Shown here piece by piece: positions 26,874 to 35,321 of a stretch of 41,448 nucleotides of DNA. The DNA comes from Gemmatimonadota bacterium. GTDB lineage: Bacteria; Gemmatimonadota; Gemmatimonadetes; Longimicrobiales; Gaopeijiaceae. Position 1 is the first letter of the stretch. Every line of letters starts with the position of its first letter. The stretch covers positions 1 to 41,448 of the forward strand of contig JAJDNC010000136.1 in assembly GCA_022340865.1 (NCBI GenBank). The letters are read 5' to 3'. The notes beneath the pieces are model-generated. The model made no database searches and was not told the origin of the DNA. It saw nothing but the letters and a program-made list of their open reading frames with translations. Both the position numbers and the translations under genes were made by a program.

Positions 26874-27152
26874 CTACGCTTCGACGGCCTCCACCTCCTC
26901 GTAGATCTCGATGCGCGGGGCACCGATGACGCCGGCCTCGCCCATCTTGGTGGCGAGGTCCGGGTTGCCGCTGAAGGCCTTGGCGGCCTCCACGGACTTC
27001 CATCCGCACACGATGGTCACGTTGTTCGGATCGTCCACGCGCCGGTTCACCCGGTGGAAGACCGCCCCACCCTCAGTCGGCGGGAACTGGTCGAAGACCT
27101 TCTTCCAGGTCTCGTAGTCGTTGACCCGGTGTTGCATCGCCATGACGATCAT
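26874..27152 (-). CDS. ABM-like (antibiotic biosynthesis monooxygenase fold) small protein
   Basis: 92 residues from ATG 27152, with GAGGAGGC 6 nt upstream. MIVMAMQHRVNDYETWKKVFDQFPPTEGGAVFHRVNRRVDDPNNVTIVCGWKSVEAAKAF gives the beta-alpha-beta-beta rhythm of dimeric ferredoxin-like ABM/cyclase proteins, split here only by my reading. Members act as quinol or haem monooxygenases or have no known activity, so the reaction is not assignable. It is divergent from a MarR-family regulator with about 165 bp between, an arrangement often meaning that the regulator controls it. Confidence 0.75.
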   Translation of the reverse strand: MIVMAMQHRVNDYETWKKVFDQFPPTEGGAVFHRVNRRVDDPNNVTIVCGWKSVEAAKAFSGNPDLATKMGEAGVIGAPRIEIYEEVEAVEA

Positions 27153-27267
27153 GATCGCCTCCTCGGGCGCCGACAGGCTCGAAGGTCGGCTCACCCTCTC
27201 TTTGGAGCCTCCGGCTCCGTGGGCAGGAACGGAAGACGCTGGACCTGGGGCTCGAAATCCCCTACAT

Positions 27268-27313
27268 TTGTCCTGAATCGTACTGTCTGTTATCAAACTA
27301 TACCACACGGTAC
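27268..27313 (+). promoter_or_regulatory. Promoter of the MarR gene with flanking inverted repeat
   Basis: TTGTCC (27268-27273), 17 bp, then TATCAA (27291-27296) fits a sigma-70-type promoter 22 bp before the MarR start. An inverted repeat, GTACTGT (27280-27286) and ACGGTAC (27307-27313), 6 of 7 matching, brackets the -10 and is a candidate MarR operator for autoregulation. Confidence 0.5.
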
Positions 27314-27317
27314 TATT

Positions 27318-27794
27318 ATGGCGTCAGACGCGCAAGGATCCCCTGGAGCGGAGCCCGGGCCCACGGTTCAGGGACATGCGTGGCGCGTGCTCCTCGAGAC
27401 CCACCGGGACATCATCCGCTGTCTCGAGAGGGAGTTTCGTGAAGGTGTCGGAACCGACCTGCAGTACTACGACGTGATGCTGCACGTGTCCGAGGGGGAC
27501 GGTGGGCGCCGCATGACGGACCTGGCCGAGGCGGTGGTGCTGAGCAAGAGCGGTCTTACGGCTCTCATCGACCGCATGGAGCGCGAGGGTCTCGTCGCAC
27601 GCCGTCCCGACCCGGGGGACAGGCGCGCCGTCCGGGTCGTTCTCACGGAGGACGGCGAGCAGCTCTTCGCCGAGGCCACACGCCACCACAGGGGCGTGGT
27701 ACGCCGGATCTTCACCTCGGTGGTCACCGAGGAAGAAGCGAACGCGATGGTCGAGGCCCTTTTGCGCGTGCGAGAAGCTCTCACGCCAGCCTGA
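27318..27794 (+). CDS. MarR-family transcriptional regulator
   Basis: 158 residues from ATG 27318, the first ATG after a promoter-like AT-rich stretch. Helices 1-2 give the dimer arm (HAWRVLLETHRDIIRCLEREF). The winged helix has RRMTDLAEAVVLSKSGLTALIDRMEREGLVARRPDPGDRRAVRVVLTEDG, including the conserved DxRxxxVxLT wing; I quote it only as landmarks. MarR dimers usually repress and are released by small aromatic ligands or oxidation. No cysteine stands out as a redox switch. It is divergent from the ABM-like gene. Its 3' end overlaps the convergent membrane-protein gene by 14 bp. Confidence 0.92.
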   Translation: MASDAQGSPGAEPGPTVQGHAWRVLLETHRDIIRCLEREFREGVGTDLQYYDVMLHVSEGDGGRRMTDLAEAVVLSKSGLTALIDRMEREGLVARRPDPGDRRAVRVVLTEDGEQLFAEATRHHRGVVRRIFTSVVTEEEANAMVEALLRVREALTPA

Positions 27795-28338
27795 GGAACT
27801 CCTCGAACACGTAGAAGCAGAACAGCGTGAGGGACAGCACCGCGTTCACGACGTGGTACCACTCGCTGCGTACGCGCATCGCTACCAGCGCGAGCACGAG
27901 GAAGACCAGCCGGAAGACGGTGTTCCGGTCGAGGGGGATGGTGCCGCCCAGGAGGTCCTGACCGAAGCTGACGAGGAACGCGACCGCCACGAGCCCGAAG
28001 AACCATGGGCGGTTGGCGTGGTAGCTCGCCTTGAGATCCAGATCCTCGGCCTCCAGGTCCGGGACGATGAGGTAGCAGAGCAGGTAGCCCAGGACGGGGA
28101 TCACCAGGGAGACGAGGAAGAAGAAGAAGTTCCACTGCGCGTCTCGCCGGGCATTGTAGAACGCCCACCAGATCTGGATCTGCACCACGAAGAGCGTCGC
28201 CATCCACAGGAGCGTCGGCACGTGCAGCCGAACCCGGTGGCGCCGCTGGATCAGTCGGGCCGCGCTGGTGAGGAGGTGGGAGAGCCCGAGGCCCACGATG
28301 ACCGAGATCAGCACCGACAGGTACTCGAACGAGGTCAC
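27781..28338 (-). CDS. Unknown polytopic membrane protein
   Basis: 185 residues from GTG 28338 (TSFEYLSVLISVIVGLGLSHLL). The longer frame to 28497 adds proline-rich residues that look non-coding. About five to six hydrophobic helices are visible, with short charged loops (RLIQRRHRVRLH, DLEAEDLDLKASYHANRP). The opening FEYLSVLISVIVGLGLSHLL recalls a widespread but unnamed bacterial membrane family. No catalytic motif is seen. Its end overlaps the end of the MarR gene by 14 bp on the opposite strand, and it is divergent from the DUF1697 gene. Confidence 0.75.
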   Translation of the reverse strand: MTSFEYLSVLISVIVGLGLSHLLTSAARLIQRRHRVRLHVPTLLWMATLFVVQIQIWWAFYNARRDAQWNFFFFLVSLVIPVLGYLLCYLIVPDLEAEDLDLKASYHANRPWFFGLVAVAFLVSFGQDLLGGTIPLDRNTVFRLVFLVLALVAMRVRSEWYHVVNAVLSLTLFCFYVFEEFLRLA

Positions 28339-28551
28339 GGATCGTCCAGTGGGAGGGCCGGCGTTCACGGGGCCGACGGCGGGAGACGGCGGCAGCGTAC
28401 CGGACGTCGGCGGAGCGCGCAACCCCGGTGGCGACGCGCCGCCGGAGGCCTCCGGGACAACTCCCGGGGCCCGGCTCCCTGCCGGGATCCGCGACACGCT
28501 TCCAGCGCCGGCTCGTTGACTCCTCGTCGAGGGCGCGGGTAAGCTCCGCCC

Positions 28552-28617
28552 ATGGCCGAATCGAGGAACGAACCCGTCAGCGACGTCTCCACGCCCACCG
28601 GGACGGCGAGCGCGTGA
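28552..28617 (+). CDS. Possible 21-residue leader ORF before the DUF1697 gene
   Basis: ATG 28552 opens MAESRNEPVSDVSTPTGTAS followed by Ala and TGA, and the stop overlaps the GTG of the next gene as GTGA. The DUF1697 gene lacks a good ribosome site of its own, so coupling through this short ORF is conceivable. There is no family evidence, and it may be chance. Confidence 0.25.
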   Translation: MAESRNEPVSDVSTPTGTASA

Positions 28618-29162
28618 GCCGCACCGCCCGCCGCTACGTGGCGCTCGTTCGCGGGATCAACGTCGGCGGTCACGGCGTGATCCCCATGGCCGAGCTGCGG
28701 GACCTGTTCGAGTCCCTGGGAGTGAGCGACGTCTCCACCTACATCCAGAGCGGGAACGTTCTCTTCACGGCCCACGGGCCCGACCGGGCCCGCCTGACGC
28801 GCCGCCTGGAGAAGGGGTTGGCCGCCGCGCTGGACCGTCCGGTCACCGTCTTCGTGCTGACCCGCGAGGAGCTCCAGGACGCCGCCGCCCAGAACCCGTT
28901 CGACCCCGCGGCCCGGAAAGCCACGCACCAGTGCCAGCTCATGTTCCTGTCCGCCGAGCCCGACGCGTCCCACCGCAAGGCGCTCATGGAGCTCCAGGGT
29001 GACGACTACCGCTTCCACGTCCGGGAGCGGGTGCTCTACTACGCGTACGACAGGTCCCTGGCGGGCCGCCGTCGCAACATCGACTTCGAGCGCGTGCTGG
29101 GCGTCGCGGGTACCACGCGCACATGGAAGGTGGTGGACAGGCTCATCCATCTCCTGGGGTGA
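28614..29162 (+). CDS. DUF1697 family protein
   Basis: 182 residues from GTG 28614. The family start is explicit: RYVALVRGINVGGHGVIPMAELRDLFESLGVSDVSTYIQSGNVLF, followed by EELQDAAAQNPF and the C-terminal FERVLGVAGTTRTWKVVDRLIHLL (quoted as landmarks). DUF1697 proteins are small cytoplasmic alpha/beta proteins common in bacteria and have no established activity. The upstream frame to 28428 is arginine/proline-rich and not part of the family. The gene stands alone, convergent with the small membrane protein of the symporter operon. Confidence 0.9.
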   Translation: MSRTARRYVALVRGINVGGHGVIPMAELRDLFESLGVSDVSTYIQSGNVLFTAHGPDRARLTRRLEKGLAAALDRPVTVFVLTREELQDAAAQNPFDPAARKATHQCQLMFLSAEPDASHRKALMELQGDDYRFHVRERVLYYAYDRSLAGRRRNIDFERVLGVAGTTRTWKVVDRLIHLLG

Positions 29163-29187
29163 GCCCGTCGCCTCGGCCCGCGACGGC

Positions 29188-29206
29188 TCGTCGACACCGT
29201 CGACGA
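29188..29206. terminator. Hairpin between convergent genes
   Basis: TCGTCGAC and GTCGACGA make a perfect 8-bp stem with an ACC loop between the DUF1697 gene and the convergent small membrane protein. It has no T-tract and may be a weak bidirectional terminator. Confidence 0.35.
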
Positions 29207-29246
29207 CCGCGGTCTACGCGCGATCTCCGCAACGTTCCTCCAGGCC

Positions 29247-29516
29247 CTACCCCTCCCCCGGTCCCATGGGGTCCCCGCCCCCCGACTCGGCGGAGTGCAT
29301 GGCGCTGGTGCCCTTGCGCCCGAACCAGAGGAAGAGCAGGCCGAAGACCAGCAGCACCAGTCCCCACCAGAGGTTGACGTTGATGCCCAGTGAGCGCGCG
29401 TAGATGGCCTTGTTCGAGACCAGGCCGTAGATCGTCACCATCAGGCCCAGAATCGTGAACATGAGGCCGATCGGTGTGCGGATGTCGACCCCCTTCTCCG
29501 CTTCCTGCGTATCCAT
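29247..29516 (-). CDS. Small two-helix membrane protein in symporter operon
   Basis: 89 residues from ATG 29516, with AAAGGAG 6-7 nt upstream. Two membrane helices are clear (TPIGLMFTILGLMVTIYGL and WWGLVLLVFGLLFLWFG), joined by a polar loop SNKAIYARSLGINVN and followed by a Gly/Pro-rich tail. It lies 24 bp downstream of the SSS symporter on the same strand, so the two are co-transcribed. A helper or stability factor for the symporter is the simplest guess. I recognise the widespread shape of small membrane proteins found with sodium:solute symporters but no named family. Confidence 0.78.
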   Translation of the reverse strand: MDTQEAEKGVDIRTPIGLMFTILGLMVTIYGLVSNKAIYARSLGINVNLWWGLVLLVFGLLFLWFGRKGTSAMHSAESGGGDPMGPGEG

Positions 29517-29540
29517 TCGGACTCCTTTCGACCTCCACGA

Positions 29541-31226
29541 CTACCAGAAGATGATGTTCAGCACCACCGCCATCGCCAGCACCACGACGGCCAGCACCCC
29601 GGGCCGCTTGTACCATCCCACGTCCTCGCGCTCCGGGCGCTCGGTGAGGGAGGAGACCAGCCCCACCATCTCGTGGTCGGGTCGGGGCCGGGTGACGAGG
29701 CTCACCACGATGGTCACGACGAAGCACACCGTCCACGCCCAGATGGCAGTCCAGAAGCTCTGCGCCATCTCGCTGGGATAGGTGTGCAGAACCGTGCCCA
29801 GCCAGCCGCCCTTGATGCCCACGGGGTTCCCCGCCGACAGGGTGAGGCCGTGGTGGATCGCCGCCGCCAGGGTCCCCGTGACGAGGCCCGTGAAGGCACC
29901 GTGGCCGGTGGCCCGCTTCCAGAACATGCCCAGCAGGAACGTCGCGAACAGCGGGGCGTTCACGAACGCGAACACCAGCTGGAGCATGTCCATGATGTTG
30001 TTGAATGACCGCGCCATGTACGCGGTGCCCACCGAGAGGAGGATGCCCACCACGGTGGTCCAGCGGCCCATCCACAGATAGTGCTCGTCCGTGCCGCCCG
30101 GGTGGATGTAGGACTGGTAGAGGTCGTACGTCCACACGGTGTTGAACGCAGTCACGTTGCCCGCCATGCCGCTCATGAACGATGCCATGAGGGCGGTGAG
30201 ACCGATGCCCAGGAGCCCCGAGGGGAAGTAGTGGATGAGCATGGAGGGGATGGCCATGTTGTAGTCGTATCCCGTCCCGGCGGCGTTCATGGGCAGCTGA
30301 TAGCCCGAGTGTCCCGCGTGCGCGGTGAGCGCGATGGCGATGACCCCCGGCAGGATCACCAGGAACGGGAAGAACATCTTCGGGACCGCCGCGATGAGCG
30401 GCGTCCTGCGGGCCGCGCTCATGGAGTCGGCGGCCATGGCCCGCTGGATCACCAGGAAGTCCGTGCACCAGTAGCCGAAGGAGAGCACGAACCCCAATCC
30501 GAAGACCAGGCTGAACCACTCGACGCCCATGGGGTTCGACGACGCCGATCCCATGGCGGACCACGAGTGCGTCATGGCCGGCTGCAGGCGCTGCACGATG
30601 CCGTCCCATCCGCCCACGTCCCGCAGTCCAAGGTACACCAGCGGCACGAAGCCCAGGACGATGAGGAAGAACTGCAGCACCTCGTTGTAGATCGCCGACG
30701 TGAGGCCGCCCAGGAAGATGTAGAGCAGCACGATCACCGCCGACACCATGATGCTGACGCTGTAGTTCCAGCCCAGGAGGAGCTTCAGCAGCTCCGCCAT
30801 GACGCTCATCGAGATGCCGGACGAGAAGAGCGTCATGACCGCGAAGGAGCCGGCGTTGAACGCCCGGGTCTTCTCGTCGAAGCGCATCTTCAGGTACTCG
30901 GGCACGCTGCGCGCCTTCGACCCGTAGTAGAACGGCATCATGAAGAGCCCGACGAAGACCATGGCCGGGATGGCGCCTACCCAGTAGAAGTGGCTGGTGG
31001 CGATGCCGTACTTGGCCCCCGAGGCGCCCATGCCGATGACCTCCTGGGCGCCCAGGTTCGCCGAGATGAACGCCAGGCCGGCCACCCACGCGGGGATGCT
31101 CCGCCCCGACAGGAAGAAGTCGGTGGAGGAGCGCATGTAGCGCCTGAGGACCCAACCGATGCCCAGGACGAACAGGAAATACGTCGCCAGGATCGCGTAG
31201 TCGATGAACGAGAGGTGGACGTTCAT
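29541..31226 (-). CDS. Sodium:solute symporter (SSS family), sugar-type
   Basis: 561 residues from ATG 31226, preceded by GGAG close to the start; the extra frame upstream overlaps the leader and is non-coding. It opens with LSFIDYAILATYFLFVLGIG and continues with FFLSGRSIPAWVAGLAFISANLGAQEVIGM, closely following the vSGLT galactose transporter layout (DYFLAGKSLPWW, NISAEQFIGM). Further matches are YWCTDFLVIQRAMAADS and FLLGMFWKRATGHGAFTG, with a last membrane helix ending NIIFW. Fourteen or so helices are expected. The likely role is sodium-driven uptake of a monosaccharide or small glycoside. It is divergent from a prolyl oligopeptidase gene and 3 kb from the alpha-glucan cluster, so a glucose-like substrate is possible but not shown. 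Confidence 0.92.
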   Translation of the reverse strand: MNVHLSFIDYAILATYFLFVLGIGWVLRRYMRSSTDFFLSGRSIPAWVAGLAFISANLGAQEVIGMGASGAKYGIATSHFYWVGAIPAMVFVGLFMMPFYYGSKARSVPEYLKMRFDEKTRAFNAGSFAVMTLFSSGISMSVMAELLKLLLGWNYSVSIMVSAVIVLLYIFLGGLTSAIYNEVLQFFLIVLGFVPLVYLGLRDVGGWDGIVQRLQPAMTHSWSAMGSASSNPMGVEWFSLVFGLGFVLSFGYWCTDFLVIQRAMAADSMSAARRTPLIAAVPKMFFPFLVILPGVIAIALTAHAGHSGYQLPMNAAGTGYDYNMAIPSMLIHYFPSGLLGIGLTALMASFMSGMAGNVTAFNTVWTYDLYQSYIHPGGTDEHYLWMGRWTTVVGILLSVGTAYMARSFNNIMDMLQLVFAFVNAPLFATFLLGMFWKRATGHGAFTGLVTGTLAAAIHHGLTLSAGNPVGIKGGWLGTVLHTYPSEMAQSFWTAIWAWTVCFVVTIVVSLVTRPRPDHEMVGLVSSLTERPEREDVGWYKRPGVLAVVVLAMAVVLNIIFW

Positions 31227-31489
31227 GCGCTCCACTCGAGCTGGGGAAAAGGGGTCCAGCAGTCTGCAATCGAGGACGCGCCGGCGCCAGGATGTCGTGC
31301 CGGGGCGTCGGCGAGAAGCTCCGTGCGGCCGTCCCCGGGGCCAGCCTGAAGAAGTCGTCGTCGGGAGACGGCGAACGCACGTGCCGCGAGCTGGGCCTCG
31401 CGCGGCTCCGAACGGCCCTGTCCCGGGACCCGCCTGGCGCACGGAGCCGTCGACGCGGAGAATACCGGGTCCACTTCAGGAGTTGTCAG

Positions 31490-33640
31490 ATGTCCGCCAG
31501 ATACAAGCTACCCCTCGCTCTCTCCGTTCTGGCCGCCGCTCTCGTCGCAGCGTGCGCGCAGCACGCCCTGCCGGCGCCCAACTACCCCGTCACCCGCAAG
31601 GACAGCGTGGTGACGGACTACTTCGGCACCAAGGTCGCCGACCCCTACCGGTGGCTGGAGAACCAGGACTCGCCCGAGGTCGCGAAGTGGGTGGAGGCCG
31701 AGAACAAGGTGACGTTCGCGTACCTCGACCAGATCCCGCTGCGCGACACCTTCCGCACGCGCCTCACCGAGCTGTGGAACAACCCCAGCATCGGGGTGCC
31801 GGACCGCGTCGCCGGCCGCCTCTTCTATCGCATGAACACCGGCCTGCAGAACCAGTCGGTTCTGTACGACCAGACGGACCTGAGCGCCAAGCCGGCAACG
31901 CTCCTCGACCCGAACACGCTCTCGCCTGACGGCTCCATCGACCTGGCCTCGTACTCGCCGTCGCCCGACGGCCGGTACCTCGTCTACGGCCTCTCCCAGG
32001 GCGGCTCCGACTGGGAGGCCCTGCACGTCCGAGACCTCTCCACCCTCAAGGACCTGCCGGACACCGTGCACTGGGTGAAGTACTCCGCCATCTCGTGGAC
32101 GAAGGACGGCAGGGGCTTCTTCTACACGCGCTTCCCCGCCCCACCGCCGGGCCAGGTGCTCACCGCGGCGGCGCTCAACGGCAAGATCTACTACCACACC
32201 GTGGGCACGCCGGACTCGAGGGACCGCTTGATCTTCCAGCGCCCGGACCGCCCGGACTGGTATGAGGGAGCCTTCGTCACCGACGACGGGCGCTATCTGT
32301 TCATCACGCTCAACCACGGCACCAATCCCGAGAACCTCCTCTACTACGCGGACCTCGGGAACCCCATGCATCCCGACCTCCGCGCCCGCATCCGGCCGGT
32401 GAACACGTCCGACGACGCGGAGTACGCCGTGGCCGGTAACCTCGGCGACACGATCTTCATCCAGACGACCAAGGACGCGCCGAACCGACGCGTCATCTCC
32501 ATGGTCCTCCCGGACACCAGCCTCGCAGACGCGAAGACCGTGGTGCCCGAGACCAGGAACAACATCGAGGCTTCGCTCGTCGCCGGAGACCGCGTCGTCG
32601 TGCAGACGCTGGAGAACGTACAGAGCCACGTGCGCATTTACGACGGTGCCGGCGAGCCCGTGGACTCGGTGGCGCTCCCGGGGATCGGCGCGGTGCGGGG
32701 CCTGAGCGGCCGGGCCGGGCAGCCGGAGCTCTTCTATGCGTTCGCCTCGTATCTGGCGCCCACCACCGTGTACCGGTACGACTTCGCAACGCGGCAGTCG
32801 ACCGCGTTCACCCCCCTGCCCACCAAGACGCTCTTCGACGCCACGCCGTACGAGACCAAGCAGGTCTTCTACCAGTCCAAGGACGGCACGCGCATCCCCA
32901 TGTTCATCACCGCCAGGAAGGACTTGAAGCTGAACGGCTCCAATCCGACCATCCTGTACGCGTACGGCGGCTTCGACATCGCCACCCTGCCCAGCTACAG
33001 CCCCACCGTGGCCATGTGGCTCGAGCACGGCGGCGTCTACGCAGTGGCGAACATCCGCGGCGGCAGCGAATACGGTGAGGCCTGGCACCACGCGGGGCGT
33101 CTGGACAAGAAGCAGAACGTCTTCGACGACTTCGCGTGGGCGGCGAAATACCTCATCGCCCAGAAGTACACCTCACCCCAGCACCTGGCCATCCACGGCT
33201 ACTCCAACGGGGGCCTCCTTGTGGGTGCCACGGAGGAGCAGCACCCCGAGCTCTTCGCCGCGGCGTACGCCGGAGCCGGAGTGATGGACATGCTGCGCTA
33301 CCAGAAGTTCAGCGCGGGCGTGGGGTGGGTGCCGGAGTACGGCTCGTCGGACGACTCCACCCAGTTCCAGTACCTCATCAAGTACTCGCCGGTGCAGAAC
33401 GTGAAGCCGGGGACGTGCTACCCGGCCACCATCGTGACCACCGCCGACCACGACGACCGGGTGGTCCCCGGCCACTCGTACAAGTTCACGGCGGCCATGC
33501 AGGCGGCGCAGGCGTGCAGCCGGCCGATCCTGATCCGGGTGGAGACCCAGACCAGCCACGGCTACATGCCCACGGACAAGCGCATCGCCCAGCTGGCGGA
33601 CGTGTGGGCGTTCACCGGCTGGGAGACGGGCATGCGGTAG
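31490..33640 (+). CDS. Prolyl oligopeptidase family (S9) lipoprotein
   Basis: 716 residues from ATG 31490, with AGGAG 7 nt upstream. The signal peptide ends in a lipobox, LVAAC, so it is a periplasmic or outer-membrane lipoprotein. The N-terminal segment has DYFGTKVADPYRWLENQDSPEV, the family's opening. A seven-bladed propeller covers about 80-440. The C-terminal alpha/beta hydrolase carries S572 (GYSNGG, where GGSNGG is usual), D655 (HDDRVVPGHSYKF) and H690 (TSHGYM), spaced as in prolyl oligopeptidase. It cleaves short peptides after proline. It is divergent from the SSS symporter, with 263 bp between. Confidence 0.95.
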   Translation: MSARYKLPLALSVLAAALVAACAQHALPAPNYPVTRKDSVVTDYFGTKVADPYRWLENQDSPEVAKWVEAENKVTFAYLDQIPLRDTFRTRLTELWNNPSIGVPDRVAGRLFYRMNTGLQNQSVLYDQTDLSAKPATLLDPNTLSPDGSIDLASYSPSPDGRYLVYGLSQGGSDWEALHVRDLSTLKDLPDTVHWVKYSAISWTKDGRGFFYTRFPAPPPGQVLTAAALNGKIYYHTVGTPDSRDRLIFQRPDRPDWYEGAFVTDDGRYLFITLNHGTNPENLLYYADLGNPMHPDLRARIRPVNTSDDAEYAVAGNLGDTIFIQTTKDAPNRRVISMVLPDTSLADAKTVVPETRNNIEASLVAGDRVVVQTLENVQSHVRIYDGAGEPVDSVALPGIGAVRGLSGRAGQPELFYAFASYLAPTTVYRYDFATRQSTAFTPLPTKTLFDATPYETKQVFYQSKDGTRIPMFITARKDLKLNGSNPTILYAYGGFDIATLPSYSPTVAMWLEHGGVYAVANIRGGSEYGEAWHHAGRLDKKQNVFDDFAWAAKYLIAQKYTSPQHLAIHGYSNGGLLVGATEEQHPELFAAAYAGAGVMDMLRYQKFSAGVGWVPEYGSSDDSTQFQYLIKYSPVQNVKPGTCYPATIVTTADHDDRVVPGHSYKFTAAMQAAQACSRPILIRVETQTSHGYMPTDKRIAQLADVWAFTGWETGMR

Positions 33641-33772
33641 ATGCGGTAGGGCCCGCAGCCCCCCCATCCGAGCCCGGGCGTCGCGTCACTCCGGACGACG
33701 ACGAGGTGGGACGACGCCCGGGGAAGGCCCGCCCCGATGCCCGCCCGCCAACGACGGTCTACGTGTGTCGCT

Positions 33773-33815
33773 TTTGGCGATACTATTGACAAATTCGACA
33801 CCGGGCGAGAACAAT
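33773..33815 (+). promoter_or_regulatory. ROK operator and promoter of the ROK gene
   Basis: A 21-bp palindrome occupies 33773-33793: TTTGGCGAT, 3 nt, ATTGACAAA (7 of 9 complementary positions). Its right half contains a perfect -35, TTGACA (33786-33791), followed 18 bp later by AACAAT (33810-33815). The site overlaps the -35, so binding would block transcription. It matches the site before susC in form and position. Confidence 0.65.
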
Positions 33816-33855
33816 CGCGCACCATCTCCGAAATCCGTCCCTCCGGAAGTGACCC

Positions 33856-35079
33856 ATGAGGAAGATCAACACGAAGAGCTTTCGGCGGGCCACGCGGACG
33901 ACGACGCGTGAGATCAACCGGCAGATCGTCCTGAACCTGGTGCGCGAGCACCAGCCCATCTCCCGGGCGGAGCTGGCACGGCACATGGGCGTGGCGCGCG
34001 GCTCGGTGACGCCGCTGGTGAAGGACCTGCTGGCCGACGGGCTGATCTACGAGGGCACCACCAAAGCCGTCACCTCACGGGGGCGGAGACCGCGCCTCCT
34101 GTACGTGCGCACCCGGGACCGTTTGGCCATCGGCGTCGACATTCGATACAGCGGGACGTCGATCCTGGTGGCCGACTTCGCGGGACAGGAGATCGCCTCC
34201 GACCGGTTCGCCACGCCGCTCGTCCCCGAGGAGATGGTCACACGACTGACCTCCCGTCTTCGCGGGGTGAAGGAGAAATGCACCGACGTCGGGGAGTGCG
34301 AGGGTGTGGGCCTCGTGGTGCCGGGAATCGTGGACCCCGCCACCGGGGTGGTGTTGCGCGCCCCTACGCTGGGCTGGCGTGAGGTGGACCTGCGGGGGGC
34401 GTTGGCCGCGGCCATCGAGGTGCCCGTGTACATCGAGCGCGACGCCGTGGCATGCGCGATGGCGCACATGTGGATGGGGCACACTCCCGGGGAGAAAGGG
34501 GACAACTTCGTCTACCTGACGGTCTCGGACGGTGTGGGCACGGGACTCGTGGTCAACGGGGGCATCCTGCGGGGCGCCTTGAGCACCGCCGGCGAGTTCG
34601 GCCACATCCCCCTCAACATCGACGGCCCCCGGTGTGCATGCGGAGCCCGCGGATGCCTCGAGGCGTACACGGCGAATCCGGCCACGGTAGCGCGCTACCT
34701 GGGCCGGGAGCTCGACTCGGCGGAGGCCTACGCCGCGCTCCGGTTCTCCGACGTGGACATCCGTGGCGTCATCGCCAGGGCACGCTCGGGCGACGCGGCC
34801 GCCAGCAGGGCCCTCCGTGAGACGGGACACTACCTCGGCCTGGGGATCGCGAACCTCATCAATGCCGTCAGCCCCGCGCAGGTCGTCGTCGGCGGCGAGA
34901 TCACGGCGGCCTGGGACCTCATCGAGACCTTCATCCGGGAGTCCTTGCGGAGCCGGGCCCTGACGACAGCATCGGCCGAGACGCCCGTGGTCATCGAGAC
35001 GAACGAGGACCTTCTCCGCCTGAGGGGCGGCACCTCCCTGGTGCTGGCACCGGTCCTGGGCGCGCCCGAGGTGGCCTGA
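33856..35079 (+). CDS. ROK-family transcriptional repressor
   Basis: 407 residues from ATG 33856. Residues 17-75 form a winged helix (REINRQIVLNLVREHQPISRAELARHMGVARGSVTPLVKDLL). The sugar-kinase-like ROK domain follows: LAIGVDIRYSGTSILVADFAG, GLVVPGIVDPATG, YLTVSDGVGTGLVVNGGILRGA, EFGHIPL, and the zinc motif CACGARGCLEAY, all quoted as landmarks. The hexokinase-type catalytic Asp of the ERDAVACAMA segment aligns with END of true kinases, so it is probably a non-kinase sugar sensor. ROK repressors of the NagC/XylR/Mlc type bind palindromes and release on sugar binding. Matching palindromes precede this gene and susC downstream, so it likely controls the alpha-glucan cluster and itself. Confidence 0.92.
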   Translation: MRKINTKSFRRATRTTTREINRQIVLNLVREHQPISRAELARHMGVARGSVTPLVKDLLADGLIYEGTTKAVTSRGRRPRLLYVRTRDRLAIGVDIRYSGTSILVADFAGQEIASDRFATPLVPEEMVTRLTSRLRGVKEKCTDVGECEGVGLVVPGIVDPATGVVLRAPTLGWREVDLRGALAAAIEVPVYIERDAVACAMAHMWMGHTPGEKGDNFVYLTVSDGVGTGLVVNGGILRGALSTAGEFGHIPLNIDGPRCACGARGCLEAYTANPATVARYLGRELDSAEAYAALRFSDVDIRGVIARARSGDAAASRALRETGHYLGLGIANLINAVSPAQVVVGGEITAAWDLIETFIRESLRSRALTTASAETPVVIETNEDLLRLRGGTSLVLAPVLGAPEVA

Positions 35080-35139
35080 GCCGACGCCCCCTTCCGGCAT
35101 CCGGAAAGTGGGGGCGCCACCGCACCCGAAGAAGGCCAA

Positions 35140-35181
35140 TTTGTAAATTTCATTGCCAAAATCGAGTCCAGGCGTTATCTG
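35140..35181 (+). promoter_or_regulatory. ROK operator and promoter of the susCD-amylase operon
   Basis: The palindrome TTTGTAAAT, 3 nt, ATTGCCAAA lies at 35140-35160. Its right half holds TTGCCA (35153-35158), a good -35, with TATCTG 17 bp downstream (35176-35181) as a weak -10. Compared on opposite strands with the site before the ROK gene, 16 of 21 positions are identical and flanking bases also match. Confidence 0.6.
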
Positions 35182-35321
35182 GAGGTGAAATTCTGGGCCT
35201 GTCTTGAGTCGGTCTTGTTCCAGTTGTGCGTTGATTCGGCGCCGGCGGACCATGCGCACCCCTCACTACCAGACCCGCGATTGGCCGGGGGCCGAGCTCC
35301 CACAGCTCCAAGGAAACACGT

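Noticed and set aside
26763..27317. N-terminal extension of the MarR gene from 26763
   Set aside because: The upstream frame is antisense to the ABM-like gene and has no MarR features. The promoter elements lie directly before ATG 27318.
31508..33091. A 527-codon open frame antisense to the prolyl oligopeptidase
   Set aside because: Shadow frame: composition is Val/Arg/Gly/His-rich without domain signal, while the plus strand has the complete catalytic triad.
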